A stretch of 64,000 nt of DNA from Undaria pinnatifida (GCA_012845835.1 JABAKD010000028.1:9365632-9429631), one strand, 5' to 3'. Counted from the stretch's first letter, positions 47,501-62,500 are shown. Notes: a model not told the origin generated them from the letters alone. Made by a program: numbers and translations.

Positions 47501-50500
47501 GAATCATCGCACAGGGGTGTGCGCTATTATGTAGAACCAAATTATTTAGTTCACATTCTGCACAGGTATCGGAGTCTCCGCACATATCGGAGTCTTCGCA
47601 CCCCTGTGCGATAAAAATCTGAGAACGAAAGCATTTAAAAAGACGACCGCGCACAGTATGAAGACTCCGATGATTACGGTATATGGAATATGGAAAGCGT
47701 GTAGGTTCGGAGACATGTACCTAAGCGCAAGTCTCGGTTGACGGTCTAGTTTTGTCCCGTCAAGGCCTCATTAGCCGTAATATACTGCTTCTAGTATGGA
47801 GCGGTCCTTAAGGGTTGTCTGTCAAAAGTCAAGAGTGCCGCCAACCGACATATTTGTACGTGAGTATTAAGAGCCAGTGCGTGTAAGCTTGAGCTTGGAC
47901 ACATCGGGTCATATTATGCCAGGAGACGGTCAGTCAAGGAAAATCATCCAGCCGTCAAGGGTGTCAAACCGATCGTTCCACACTAAACCTAGTAGTTTGC
48001 CGTCAGTCCAGGTAAAATATTGGAAAATTGCCGTCGGTCAAGGGGTCAAAGTGCCGTCTCAGGACGTATTTGCGTCAGGTACCAGAGAAATGAAGCATAC
48101 GGCAGAGTACAGGAAGCTGGTTGGTAGCCGAGTGGCAGAAACTGCTGCTGCTGCTGCGAGGATTAGTGCCGAAGGGATTAGCTGAAAGGTTAGGAAGAAT
48201 GACTTTTCGTCATGCAGTGTAGCGAATAATAGACTGCATTATATCCAAGAAAAAGTTGACCAAGTAACACTTATGAACCCATTAACTCGAGGCGTGTAGA
48301 GATTTTGTGGGGACGGACAGGGGTCATCGGCGGACGGCTACGAACGCGATCGCGCCGCTGCTGTGGGACTTGCCGAGAGGCAGCGCCCGCGAGACAGAGA
48401 GACCGCGTGCAGCCCAGACAACCGACGCCGCAGCGGGCGGCACAACACCCTGCTGGTGTGGCGGTTTATCCCCTCTGGCTGGTTGCGGAGTGTTTGCGTG
48501 TGTGTACCCAGACCTCAGCACCACCAACACCACCACAAGACCACAACACCAGCAAGCAGCCGGTTCGTTTCCGTGATCTCCAGCCCTTGCGCCTACCTGC
48601 GGCAGCGGGTAGACCTTATACTTGCCGTAGGCCCAGCTCCTTTGAAGCCACGGCAGCCGTAGTACGAGAGTACGTCGGTGAAAAACTCCACACAAACTCT
48701 GAAACCAGTTAAGAACGACACGAATAGGAAAACGTCCCGGTGACTTAATTCATGGCGACGCCATCCCCATGTATGGGATGGACGTCGGCAAGGGCGGTCG
48801 CGCGGCTTGTTTGGGTTTTGTTAAAAAAAGCAATGGCCGGAAGAAACGCCAGTCTCGACCAATCAGCAGTGATACACATTACTGGGTTTCTTGGACCATT
48901 TCACCCCAGTGACGTATTTGTGACTTCTTTAAGGGGCACTTCGGCCGGTATTTCGTACGAGGTAGGATTAGGGCTCATAGGGTTAGTTCCATGATTTTGA
49001 AATCCCAATAATGTCTGTCACCCCCAATCAGACAGTGAATGGTGTTGCACGACCATATTTTGCAGGGTCGTGTTGTAGGTACTGCTGTATCATAAGGGCC
49101 TATTTCTGCTGTAGCATAAGGGCTGTTGTATGTACTCTGTGCTGTACGAAGTGCGCCGATGACCGACGCGCCCAGTGCAACAGCTTGACGCACTCGCGTG
49201 TATGATGGGATAAAAAAGGTTATTTTTAATGTATGCCACCCTGGTACGTATAATAGACGACTTGGTGTCATTCGCCAGGCGTGAATGCGCCGGACGGCCA
49301 TGGATACCGATACAGTAGGGATACAGTAGGGGGCCCTCGATAAGGCGGTCTCAGTAAGGGCTAGTAAGGGGATATCCCGATGTATGGCGGTCGAAATCGC
49401 GTGGCGCTACTACTGGGGAACTGCACTCATACTTGTAACCCGGACTGAATAAGGCGGCTTCCCCCTTCAAGGCGGTAATATTGCTTTGGGACAACATCGT
49501 CTTGATGGGGGACCCCTATGTAGTGCTGTAGTGTCAACCACATAACGGCACGGGGACACAGGGCTATACAGGGCCGAGGACATTGGCTGTGATGTATGCC
49601 TTGTAGCGGTATTTACCAGCTGGTATTTGCTGTCACTTCTATGGATAGTGCAGAGTATAATTGGTGCGGAGTAATATCTCTAATCAGGTTCTTGTGTACC
49701 AGGTGCGTTTTTATTTTTATTGTAAACCTGGTGCACATACATATATGCAGCAGTAGGTCCGATGATATCGCTGGGCCGAGCAGTCCATCGATGCAGTCCG
49801 CCGATTGGTCAGTAGACGAGGCATGTTGCGCACGCCTGCGCGATGGATGTTGCCCACCCCCTTTGCTTGATTTGTTGTTATGTTGCTCACACGCAGAACG
49901 TGATATGCGCAACTAAACTGTGCACGAATTGACGTGAAAAGAAAATGCTGTACTCTTCTCGCCATAAAAAAGACGGAGGCGTGCACCGTTGTAGGGGGAG
50001 GGGGAGGCGTGCCTACAGTAATGTGATCCCGGATATGAGGTGTATATGCGAAAAGGAACGGAGCTTGCCCAAAGGTGCGAAGATAGTGCATGGGGATAGA
50101 GACATATGTATTTGATGAAATTGAAAAACGTCAGCTGTGAGTACGACCGATGGAATGGTCGAAACTCAACTTTGCAAGCTGCGTGGTACATCTATGTTTC
50201 ACTAATATACTGTATTTGCACAAAAAAAAAAAAAAAAAACAGAAAAAATACACTTGAGCTGTGAGATAGACAACAAATTATTTTACTGCATTTAAAAATG
50301 AAGAAAATGCGCTTCAGCTGTGAGATCGACGAAAAAGTTTCTTGATCACAACTCGGCTTGCAAGCTGCGTGTGATACTTCGATCGCGCATGTTACGGGGT
50401 GTGTATACCCACGTGAAGGATGCAGGTCGGTGACTACCCTGCTAATGCCAGGGTCAACAGGACTAAGACGATCAACCTTGTTCTGCGCACGGAAACTATA

Positions 50501-53500
50501 ACCTGCATTGAGGGGGACAAAACCAGACATTGTGGAATTCAGTAAGCATGAAACAATAATTGTAGTGTGAGTTAACTCTTAGAGTGTGGGCTACTTGGGT
50601 CTACCGGGTTCGTACGCAAGTGAACTCCCTGTTTATGTGGCAGGCCAGTGGAGGTCCAGCCCAGGCCTGATGCTCGGGTTGTCAGTGCTGTCGAGTCATG
50701 ATGGAACATGCGGTGGACGTCGATCGCTACTGTTCGGAAGTGATCCTTTTCTGCTCTTGATGTAATGCACACTCACACAGCTGTATTGATCAAATGAAGA
50801 CCGACGAGTGTATTAAACTGGTGCATTCCACAGCCGTCAGGTTTTGTCCCCCTCAGAAACGGGTTTTATAGTTTCCGTGCACAGATAGATGGATTTGACG
50901 TCACCCTGTTGACCCTGGTACAAGCTAGTTCTAAGGGGTGTCGCCGACCTATATCCTTAGACTAATGAGGACACGCGCCAAGTAATACGCGCGATCGGAG
51001 TATCACACACATGTTGCAAAGATGAGTTTCGACGAAATCTTGGATCTCACAGCTGGAGTGTATTTTATTTTCTTGTGATAGGATAATGAATGCGGGCAAC
51101 TGCTGCCACTCCCTGGTTCAAAGTTGCGGCTTCACTATTAACAGCAACGTTTTTTTCTGGGGGGGGGATACTCGAACTACTATTCTATTGATGGTGTAAA
51201 AACAAAAATACACTCCAGCTGTGAGATCGAGAATTTTGTCGAAACTCATCTCTATTTATTTTATGTCATACTTCGCATGCCTGATATGTTTCTTTACTTC
51301 AATATATTGCAGTACCCGTACTTGTACTGGCTTTGTAAACCTCCTGTGGGTGGGCCTTGACAAGTGCAACAAGTTTCGGGAACAACAACGAAAACCAAGT
51401 ATAGTATATATACATATAATGAGGACACACACCCAGTAATACGCGCGATCGGAGTATGACACACAGCTTGCAATGAGTTTCGACGAGATCTTCTATCTCG
51501 CAGCCGGAGTTTATTTTTATTTTCATAATATACCAGCTGGTATTTTTCGAATTTTTCATACTGCTGTATTCAGATATAACATGGATACGAGACGGGTTCG
51601 TCTTCCGCCTCATGGGCGATGATTTGTTAATTCCAAGTTCAACCGCGAGGTCTCGCTGGGACCGGCGTGCAGTGTAGGCGCTCTATTGATACACGTTTTG
51701 GGCAGTTTTCTTTTAATTTTCTTCATGGTAATACGTAACTGGTATTAATAGCGCTGTTAGTAGTTGCCCTTGGTAGGGAACGCCTCGAACCATTATTGAA
51801 ACTCCCGTGTTTGTCTGTATACTGACACGCGCTACACAACAGCTTTACGCATTCGTGTTATAAATTTTGCATACAGCAGTATAAAACGACATGCTTCAGC
51901 GGCGCATGTGCCCGATGGAAATGGACGGCAGTATCCAGAACAAGGAACAGCTGTACACAGGGCTGTACAGGACCGAGGACCTTGATTGTGATGCTTACCT
52001 GGTATGATATCAGTACTACAGCAGCATTTTTTGTCCGCAGCTATTACACCTGGTACCTGTACGAACTGCATTTTTTTTTCCGTAGCGATTACCTGGTGCG
52101 GTGTAATGTTTTTGTATTGTACGGAATAAATACAGCCTATTTTATACGAGTATTAATACTTTTTTAGTATGTAGATAGGTCCTGGGTTGAGTGGTCTCGG
52201 GGAGCCCATCGATAAACCACCTCACTCGGTTGAGTTCAGTTGGTAAAATGTTGGGAAAAAAATGCCTTTCGACTTTCGATTTGGATAGGCAGACCTGCCA
52301 GTGCCCATCGTCGCGAGGGTGCTAAGTATTGCGGACGCCAACGCAACAGTATGGCAGACAGACAAGACAGGCATCTGATTTTTGATACGTTCTTCGATAT
52401 TGAATAGGTTCTGTTGGAAGGTTTGGGTTTTTGCGCGAAATGGTCGTCGTGCCCCGTGGAAAACCATGTGCGGTTCGGAAGCGCCTGGCCTGCCTCCCGA
52501 CCCCCCCAAAACCGCCGAATGACGGCATCATTCATCACTCGTGTCAGAGCGAGTGATGTTTCTGGGTTGTATACATACATAACGGTGTGGCGACTTGTTG
52601 CTGTGCTGTTCTGTGCTGTGTTGTGTTGTGCCTTGTTGCTTTTATCCCACCTGTCGTTGGTTCATTCCTCCTTTTACCGCCTCCCTTCGTCTTGCCAATG
52701 GTATAATCACTTAAGGCGGTAAAATCACTCAAGGCGAGCAGCAACTAAATACCGCCTGGCCCCCCGCCGCCCCCCTCCACCCCCGCTCCCGCCACCCGCT
52801 TTTTGACGCGCTCGCAGTTGGCTTTCGCACCTTTCTCCTTGCTGGCGGAGTACCCCCACGACAACACGGCATTCACGTGAGATCTGTCATGGCGAACACC
52901 GACAGACGGTGACAATCTCGTGGGCATTTAGCCAGTGTCGCCTTGTCTGTCTGCCTACAGCAGCAACAGTGTTGGGGGCGCTCCCAGTAGGTCGCCGATA
53001 TGTGCCAGCCCAGTATAACGGCACTCTTTTGGAGCACCCGCGCTAATGGGAATAGGGTAATATTACTCTATTATAGGGTATCACATAGCGGCACTACATA
53101 TATATATCGGCATTGTCCAGGGCACCCGCACTATATTGGGAACAGGGATACACTTATTCGGGAGTATCATATAGCGGCACTGTTCAGGGCACCGACACTA
53201 TTGGGAAAAGGGTTACTGTTTAGAGGGCATCATATACCGGCACTGTTCAGGGCACCCGCACTATGTTGGGAACAGGGTTGCTTTTTTGAGAGTATCGTAT
53301 AGCGGCACGGTTCAGGGCACCCGCACTATTGGGGATAGGGTTACTGTTTAGAGGATATCACACACCGGCATTGTTCAGGGAACCCGCACTATATTGGGAA
53401 TAGGGCTGCTTTTCGTACGGTATCATATTGCGGCACTGTTCAGGGCGCCCGCACTACTGGGAATAGGGTTACTTTTGTAGAGTTATCATGTATACTGGTG

Positions 53501-56500
53501 TGGAGATATTCCAGTCGTGCCAAGCGATTTTGACGGCGTTATAGCGAGTGTTGGCATTATTTAACCGGCACTTTTGCGAGCCCCCTCCCCCCTCCCCCCC
53601 GTACTCTATTTACCCAAACATGTGGGTTGAGGGCATTCTTGACTTTCGACGGACAACCGTGAAGGACCGCTCCATACTTGGACCAGTGTATTTGGTCTAC
53701 CGAGGCCTAACTAGACCGTCAACGCTCACGTTTGCATTTTCCTGTCCGTTGCGAGGCAGTAGTTTGTGTCAGCGACCGTTGCCACCTAAAAGTTAGTTAT
53801 CCACGAAAACGTATGCCAGGTAGAACGTTGTGGAAAGAAGCGTGGATTATGTTAGTTTTAACGCGGTGGCACTTCTTTTTGTTGTTGTTGGTTCTACCGG
53901 ATATTTTCCAGACCGGTCGGTGTGCCTTTCCGCTCCTATTTATCCCTTTCTTTCCTTTTTTTTTTCCCCCTCTTTTTTTTTCGCTATTTATATATTTATT
54001 TATTTGCGAATAGGCTGGTGTGCTGGCTTTGCGAATGTTTTGCCGCCGTTTTCATTGGGGTTGCAATTGCATGGCCGAATAACTTTGCTGTATTTCCTGT
54101 GTGTTGCTCTGTCTCGTAGTTTTGTGACCAATATAATAGCCCGTCTCTCTAGGAGGCATCGGCGCGGGCACTAGAGCTGTGCTGGATGTAGATGAGTGGA
54201 AAAATCAGAGCAATGTGAACAACACACACAACACGCATGTGTATGTTTGGGGTCAGGTCTCGGTGCGATTTTTGTCGTAACGTTGGGACCCGAAGGGAGG
54301 TACACATGATTCCCCATTTTCGATGGAATCACGTTATGTTAGACCTTACTTTGTCGGTCGTTAGGTCGTTGTCTGCTCGTCTCTCTACCCTCCTTTTTTT
54401 TTTTCTTCATCCTATTTATTGTCCTCGCACTTGTCTCGCGCTACCTCCCAGTTGTAGCTCAGGTCCGGGGTCACATAGCGGGGCCTTCTCCCCCCTCCCC
54501 CACCACGATACGTGCCTTCATATTTTGCGAGAAGAATTCAGCATTTTCTTGCCTCGTCGACTCGCGTCGAATTGTGTCGTCCCTCGACGATGCCGTTGCT
54601 TGAAGAATTCCGCCGTTGTTTTGTGTGTTCCGTCTCGATATTTACTCTGTTTTTGACCTCGTTCCGTGAAGATGCTACCATTGTTCATGTTCGCGACCCC
54701 CGCTTCTTTTTCTTTTTGCTCTCTTTTGGTTCCTTGGCAAATGCTGACTTTTTTTTTTGTTTTTTTCTTCCCTTTCCCTGTTTTCTGTGTGTTCCTGCTC
54801 TTTTTGTTATCCCTTGGCAACACGGCCCTTTGCTTTGCTTTCGCTCCCCTTATTTTTCGTTATGTTTTTATGTTCGTAGCGAATTGAGCATCTTGGTACC
54901 CTTTTGCTTTTTTTTTTCTGTTTTGATCGAGACCGGTCCTTGACATCCCTTACCTTTTTTTTTGGTTCCGCCCCCTGTTTCGTTGTTTTTTTTTGCCCTC
55001 TTGTGATTCCTTGACAATGCTGACCATCTTTCTTCCCTTCCCCATGCTCCTCTTCCTTTCTTCTTTTTAATAACTTTTCCTCTTTTCTGACGCTGGCAGT
55101 CAGGGGCTGTCATTCGACGGCGGCTTTCTGTACGAGAGCACGGGCTTATTCGGCGGAAAATCTACGGTGAGGAAAGTGGAGCCGGAGACGGGCAAGGTGC
55201 TGCAGAGCGTGAGCCTCGGCGACAAGCACTTCGGGGAGGGGATGGTCATCCTAAACAACGAGGTGATTTATGACAAAACGACATGCGTATATCTAAAATG
55301 CTAGCATCTAAACGCACACACACACTATTTTTTTTCCGTAAGGGTTTTGTGCGGTAATGCTTTTGCAGTGCGGCTTTGCTCTCCGCGACATTTTCTGTAC
55401 GGCGTTTGCCTCGTACGGCTTTTTTCCTTACGGCTTTTACCGTACGGTCTTTTTGCTTGTATGAGCTTTGTCGACAGACCACCAACAGTTATGCGCTTTG
55501 AGTCTAGCACCCTCCCCGTCCCCTTTCTTCCTCCGCCCCTCCCCCCGCCCCACCTTGGAAACCCTACGACATATCCGTCCTTTTCATGGCTCTGGTATTT
55601 TCGTAGATTCACTCGCTGACGTGGGGATCCCACGTGGGCTTCACCTGGGAACCTTATTCCTACCCAAACTACCCCTCCACCCGTCCCCACCACTCTACAA
55701 TGGAAACACAGCGACACCCTCATCACCCCCCCTATCCTCCCGCCCCTTCCAATTCACAATGGAAACCCGACATGTCCGTCCATTTCATGGCGCTGAGGTT
55801 TAGTAGATCCGCTCGCTGCCGTGGGGTTCCCTCGCGGTCTTCACCTGGGAACCCTAACCCTAGTCACCCCTGCCCCCGCCACAAACGACCACTCCATATT
55901 TGAAACCCTATAACATCCTCACCAACCCCCCCCCCCCCCCCCCCCCCCGCGCCCCCCCCCAACCCGCAATGGAACCCCCCCTACATTTCTGTCCTTTTCG
56001 TGGCTCTTGTATTGTCGTAGATTCACTCGCTGACGTGGCGGTCCCATGTGGGTTTCACCTGGGACCTGGAAACGTTCAAGAAGAAGAAGGAGTTCAACTT
56101 TGAGTGAGTCAGGCGTTTTACTCTAGCGGGGCGTGGGTTGGGGTGGGGAGGTGGTCAAGCGTGCGGTGATGGTGTAGCATGTGTAGTGGTGCTGGTGTTG
56201 CGGCTTTCACTGGGCAGGGAGATTGATTCGCCGGTTGTTTGATCGATTGGTTGATGGGTTGATTGATGGGTTTATTGGTTGGGTTGTTGGTTTATTGGCT
56301 CTTTTGAGGGGTTGACTCGCTGTTCGGTTGTTCACTTCGTTGCTGGGTTGACTGATGGATGGATGGATGGATGGATGGAGTGGTTGAGTCATTTGATTGG
56401 GCGATTGGTTGCTTCCATTGGTTAATCGCTTGCTTGAAATATTTAGTGAATGGTTGATCTTTGCTGGATCGTTTTTCTGTTCGTTCGATTGCTTGATGTT

Positions 56501-59500
56501 CAGCACGAAGACGGGCCAAGGGTGGGGTATCACCACAGACGGCGAGAGCTTGATCGTCAGCGACGGCTCGGAATTCCTCTTCTTCTGGGATCCCGAGACG
56601 ATGAAGGAGACGCGAAGGGTGAAGGTGAAGAACGCTTCGGCCCCCTTTTTGGAACTGGGTGCTGGATCAACATTGAAAGTTGAACAGAGTCGCCACCGAC
56701 AACCGCTCGATGAAACTCGATACTGTACCCGGTCCGGTGATACTCGTAACTCGATCCGACCTGAACCGCGCCGGATGGGAACGGAAGAACCGTTTGGTGT
56801 GCCCCAACGGTCCGTTACGGTTTCGCTCAAATGAAAAACAGTGGGAGGCAATGTGGCCTGCCCTTTCAGCAGCGGCCACGCTGTACAGCCCGGGCTATTG
56901 GGGGAAGGGGTGTGTCCGGAGTGCGGTCGGTGCGAGTTGACGGCCTTCCTAGACGGTTGGTATGATGTATCTCACTTTGTGTTTCTTAGGCCTCTTTACC
57001 AAAGGGTTTATTGAGTTGTGTGTATTACGGTCGCATGGGCTTCAGCGAGCACCGCCCCGCCCTCCCCCTCCCTCACGCCCCTCCGCCCCCCCTCTTTTGT
57101 TCCCACCCCTTCCCTATCCCCCACATTCTACCTTGCTCCCCTCCCCCCTCTCTCTCCGCCTCACTTGTTGAAGTGTTGCTGTAGCTTTTCGTTGGTGTAG
57201 TTGATGCACAGCTGCTCGAAGTGGTTCTTCACGAAAATCTCGAAGCCGAAGATGTCCGGTGTTGGACCCCCTTTGGCTTGATGGTACTGTAGGAGTTTGT
57301 TCATTTTCCGTGTCGTTTTTTTTCAATAACTTGAGCTTTGCAGCAGCGACAGCACCAGCACCAGCCGCCGCCGCCGCAGCAGCAGCAGCAGCGTGCAGCA
57401 GCAGCGTATCGTATACTAGGTACACTCCGTTGGCCCGATGTTTTGTGTGTTTATTGGTCAGCACTAACTGAGTTAGTTGACCAACTTCTCCGCCCAACTT
57501 TTTTTTTTGCGGCCGTCAATCAAGTGCCACCAACTCGCGCTCCTACATATATTGCATACGATCTTACCACACTTGCCTGTGGGTGTTTGTGGGGGGCGGG
57601 GGGGGGGGTGCTCATCTGGGGTGCAGGTGAAACGCCAAGACGGGCGTCCTTTGATTCGCATCAACGAGCTGGAGATGGTGAAAGGCTTTGTGTTCGCGAA
57701 CGTATGGTTTGATGACCACCTGTACAAGATAGACCCCGTAACGGGCATCGTTGTGGACGCCTACAGCTTCTCCGAGCTATATCCGAAGGTAAGAGAGGGG
57801 ATACAGGTAACGCACGGTAATGTTGCGTCAGGTGTATGGATGTTTTTCTTGGCGTAAAAAATCGACGGGAGCGGGCAGAGTTAGCAACGTTCGATTAGAA
57901 TCGACGAGTATAACAAGCTGAAAATGTGGGAATGCTGAAGCTTATGCGCGATAAAATTGAAACCGAGTGCCGTGGGGGTAGAAGAGAAGGCACCTGTCAC
58001 GTGACCACGGCTTGCTGTTGAGAAATGGCGGAGGGTAACAGCCGTTAGGAGTTGAGGTGTAGAGTAAAGGTGGATATCGAGAATGGATGTATCTTGGAAA
58101 TTTACCCTAAGGTGCGAGGGGTCTAGTAAACGAGTATGTGATGATAACGCTCTGTGAGTATACCGGGTACCTCGCAGGAAGCACGTCGGATTGTGTGCAT
58201 TTTTCTGTAATTTTGTGGTCGATAATGCGCTTTAATACATGTGCACGTATGCCGGTGCGAAGTACCAGGTATGTAATGTACCTGGTGGTGTGTTTTATAG
58301 AAATTGTTTCAAATGCGTCAACCTCGATTTTTTCGATTACCATCTTCTGTGGATTTGTGACTTTTGGGATATGCCTGCAGTAGTTGATGTCGCGCTGTGA
58401 TGCGTACCTGAGACACGCTACACTGTTGGTAGAGGTGCTGCGTCTTTGCCCTGCATGGTTCTTGGCTCGAAAAGCTCTACGATACCTCCGCCCGAAAACT
58501 TTATTGTGGGGAAACTGAAGGTCCCCAACCCGATGGGATGAGCAAGCCCCTGACCCAGGTATGCAAAAAAAAAACGTAACTTAATTTTGCGAAAGCACGA
58601 TCTTCATGCCCGACGATTTTGGGTTAACGCCTCTACAACTGGAAACCCTGTTTGGGGACAAATTTACTTGAAGTTGGTGTAGGGAGGGATTTGGGGGCTC
58701 TAGAGGGGTTGAGGAGTGTCCCGAGATTCAGATAACGTCTTGGCCAAAAAGAGCTTCCTGGATCGTATGCCGCGTCTGCCCAGCCCTGCTGCTGCTGTAG
58801 GTGCGCAACGAATGATATTTGTCGAACAAGAACGGCAAAAAAAAAAAATGCCGACGACTTTTTGTTTTTGTTATCAAGTTTTTTGGCGCTGCACTCCCGG
58901 TATTGGGACAAAACACCTGGAAGTACAGCAGTGGACTCTTGCTAGGATTGTTTTCGAAGTTGGAAGATATAGGGACGAAACAAGTACAACAGTGAACTCT
59001 TGCTTGGTTTGTTTTCGAAGTTGGAAGATATTGGGACGAAACACGCATGGAAGTAGACTTTTTGCTACAGGATCATTTTCGAAGTTGGAAGAGATGGTAT
59101 GGAGACGGAACGCTCGGAAGGTAGACTTCTTGCTGGGATCGTTTTCGAAGTTCGAAGAGATGACATGGGGGCAAAACACGTGGAAGTAGAGTATTGCTTG
59201 TATCATTTTCGAAGGTTGGAAAAGAGCTAAGGGGGTTAACCCGTTTAGTACTGCAGTGCACAGAAACCTGTATTTGACACTATTTTCAAGTGATTTGTGC
59301 CCAAGTTGGGGCTGCAGCCCGAAAGGGGTTAAGAGCCCCCGTCATTCAGAAAATATTCCCGCCCAAAAAGTGCTCGTACCTCCATCAAATATGTCAGGAG
59401 ACGGCACTTTGACCCCTTGACGGACGGCAATTTTCCGATAATTTTCTTTGATTGACGGCAGACTACTAGGTCTTAGAGTGGAACGGTCGGTCTGACACCG

Positions 59501-62500
59501 TTGACGGCTGGACGTTTTCCCTCCACTGACCGTCCGTCTCCTGGCATCTTTTATCTCTATCGTAGCACGCGGCAATCTAGGAAGTGTTGCTCGAGAGCCG
59601 AGTCCCCTTCCGTGAGCGCGCGCTTGCTGTTGTCCGCGGGCAGCCGTCTGAAGCGAGCAGAAGCGGCTTTTTAGTAGCGTGGTATTTATGTACACGTCGC
59701 GGTCGAGGCTGCAACACCCTCAGCAGCTCTCACACGATGGGAAGACTCTTGCCTTGGTCCTGTCCGGCTGTCACTGAGCTTTCTGATCACACTAAGTGTT
59801 GAAAAAAAGCGCGCTTTTCACGTACATGAGCGTTTGGGCTGTACAACACCAAACCCGGTAAACGCCGGGTGTCGTAATCCTCAAAGATTTTTCGAGAGTT
59901 GGGCGTGTAAGAGCTAGCCCGTTCAGATGCCGCGTGACGACAATGCGGCCAGCATCGAAGACCTACCTTGCCCCTTGCAGACGACGCGCCCTACGGTAGA
60001 CGAACCATCCCGCGGGATCGGTGCAGCAGAAGTTTCCAAGAATGTTCTGAGCTCCTGACATGACGAAGGGGCTGAATATCTGACCACCCGAAACATGACT
60101 TGGATGGCATTCGTTCGCGCAACCCGATCAACCTTGCACTATGCACTACGAAGTCCTAAAAAAAGTGCGCTCGTAAAATTATTTGCACTAACCAAGGGTT
60201 TCCACGCTGTTGGAGCTCAACCGCTCACAAACATTATAAGTTAATCCAACAACTGCAACCCCTACCGGGTGATGTCTCAGATGTGCACCGCATCTGTTAT
60301 TTGGTACACTTTAGGATGCCTGTACGTCGCCCAAAACCCAACTTTGAGAGGTAATATGAGGCTAACCCGATAAACCAACCAAAAAAAGCATGTATCTATC
60401 CCATGGCGGCACGTCGGACGGTGCATACCAAGTAGAGGTGCAACAAGTTTTTTTTTTTTTTTTTTCATACCTGCCCAGGTTGTTGGAGCTCTCTCTGTCT
60501 GTGCCTCTCACCCGCGAAACCGCCTTCGATGAAAATGCCTCGAGAGTGGGAAAATATGTTGCTCGAAGTATGAGATGAACACACCCGCGTGTGGCCTCGG
60601 TATACATAGAGTGGACGCGTGCTGCGAAAGAGGTATCATTTTTTTTGTCCCTTTTTTTTTTTTTTTTTCTGGATGACGGGGCTCTTTGTAATACCCCAAA
60701 TCGTCGAAATTTTGTTATTGTGCAAATTTTGACCCAAAAACGTCGTTTTTTTTTTATTGTTGTTTTGCTAAATGTTTTGTTTTTGAATACCTAGGCCGCA
60801 GTTTATTTTTCTCAACCCAAAAAAACGCCGAAATTTCATTCTTGTTTTTGCAAAATGTTCTGTTTTTTAATACCTAGGCTGCAGTTTTTTCTTCTCAACC
60901 CAACAACGTCGAAGTTTTTTGCTATTGTTTTGCAAAATTTTAACCCAAGAACGTCAAAAACTTATTCTTGTTTCGCATTTTTTTTGGTTTTGAATACCTA
61001 GGCCGAAGTTTTTTTGATCGGGTTGAACTTCCAGTTTGCTCAAAATCAGTGTGAGGGTGAGGTATCAAACTTCTCAAGCCAAGAACCTTGCTGAGAAAAA
61101 ACGGTGCTCGTCTAACGTAGCACGTGTGCCCCAGTGATGTATCCAGTTTTTTGTGGACCACCCCGTGACAAAGCCAAGTTAGGTGGTCTTGGCTCTACTA
61201 TATGGTCTTATCTTTTTACTAGTGCTGTTGCGCAAGAATCATTCGGTAGTGATTCCGAGTAGTTTCTTCTTGGTGACATGCCGATGTTCTTGGTCTTATC
61301 TCTGATATATGGTCTTAACCCCTTTAGAGCCCCAGAACCCCTCCCTATCCTAAATTCAAGTGAATTTGTCAAAGAAAAAGGCTTCCAGTTGTAACTACGG
61401 TAAACCGGATGGTCTTGAAATGGCCGCAGCGCTGTGCAAACATACTTTGAGTAGTTTTGCGAAAACAAGAATGGCATTGCGATGATTTTGGGTTATTAAT
61501 CCCTATAGCCCCTTTAGAGCCCCCTAAACGTTCCTATACTAATTCCAAGTAATTTTTATATAAAACGGGTTTCCAGTTGTTAAGGCTGTAAGGGGCTCCG
61601 TCGTTCAGAAAATCACTAACCCCTGTAGAGGCCCCTAAGCGTCCCTATGCTAAATCCAAGTAATTTTTCCTCAGAAATGGGTTTCCAGTTGTTAAGGCGT
61701 TAAGGAGCTCCGTCGTTCCGAAAATGTTTTTTGCCGAAAACAGCTACCTCTATCGTTGCACGCGTCATATGATTGGCCGAAACTACTGCGGAATTTTCTG
61801 TGTCCTACGGCAGTACCAGGTACCTGTTTTGGTCTGCTGGGTTGCCCCGGTTGTCTACGCCTGAGCAAAGTCGTGGCCAAAGAGGGAGCGCGGGAAAAAA
61901 AACGCGTTATGTACTCGATACAACAGTGGCTGGGCTCTTCGAAGAGCACCCGGCGAATGTCGTAATCCTCTAGTAGATCGTTCGGAGTTCGGCCAACAAT
62001 AATTTTTCTCTCTAAATCTTACACCCGGCGCGAAGACAAGGCTACTACAGTAGTATCAGTAGTATCACAACAGCTGTCCTTTCTCTCGGGCTCTTTAAAG
62101 AACATTCCCGCGAATGTCGTAATCCTCGAGAGGATCGTTCAGAATTCGGCCAACAAAGAACTATCTGCTCTAAAGATACACCCGGCGCAAAGACAAGGCT
62201 ACGAATATCACAGGGAATATTATCTCTCTCTTTGCGCACACCTGGCGCAAAGACAAGGATACTAGCATAGCACGAACGTTTTCCCTCTCACACCCGGCGC
62301 GAAGACGAGGCTAAAAACTATCACGGAAGATCTGCCGATCGAATGCCCGGACGATGTAAGCCTGGGGCAGCTGATGGTGAAGGAGTGCACTGGTAGTAAG
62401 CACGTTTCCTTGAAACATGTTTCCTATATCTGACGCATGAAACGACACACCGACATGTATGACAATACGTGGAAGTGTGGTGAGCTTAAGCTTTAGCTTC

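Larger units (their letters stand above)
45462..52817 (+). other. Glutaminyl cyclase intron 3 (7.4 kb)
   Basis: Long intron made largely of dispersed repeats (families B and H, element M, ATCGGAG repeats). Two open plus-strand stretches, 45531-45803 and 48752-48994, have protein-like composition but no recognised domain or splice support, and I do not call them as genes. Confidence 0.6.

Noticed and set aside
48752..48994. Plus-strand frame of 80 codons with HPSDVF, first considered as the cyclase PHD motif
   Set aside because: The true motif is [10 protein letters not shown] at 52848-52876, which fits phase and acceptor; this frame has no other support.
53850..55085. Phe/Leu-rich frames resembling multi-pass membrane proteins
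   Set aside because: Composition artefact of a T-rich intron; several frames are open at once and none has family features.
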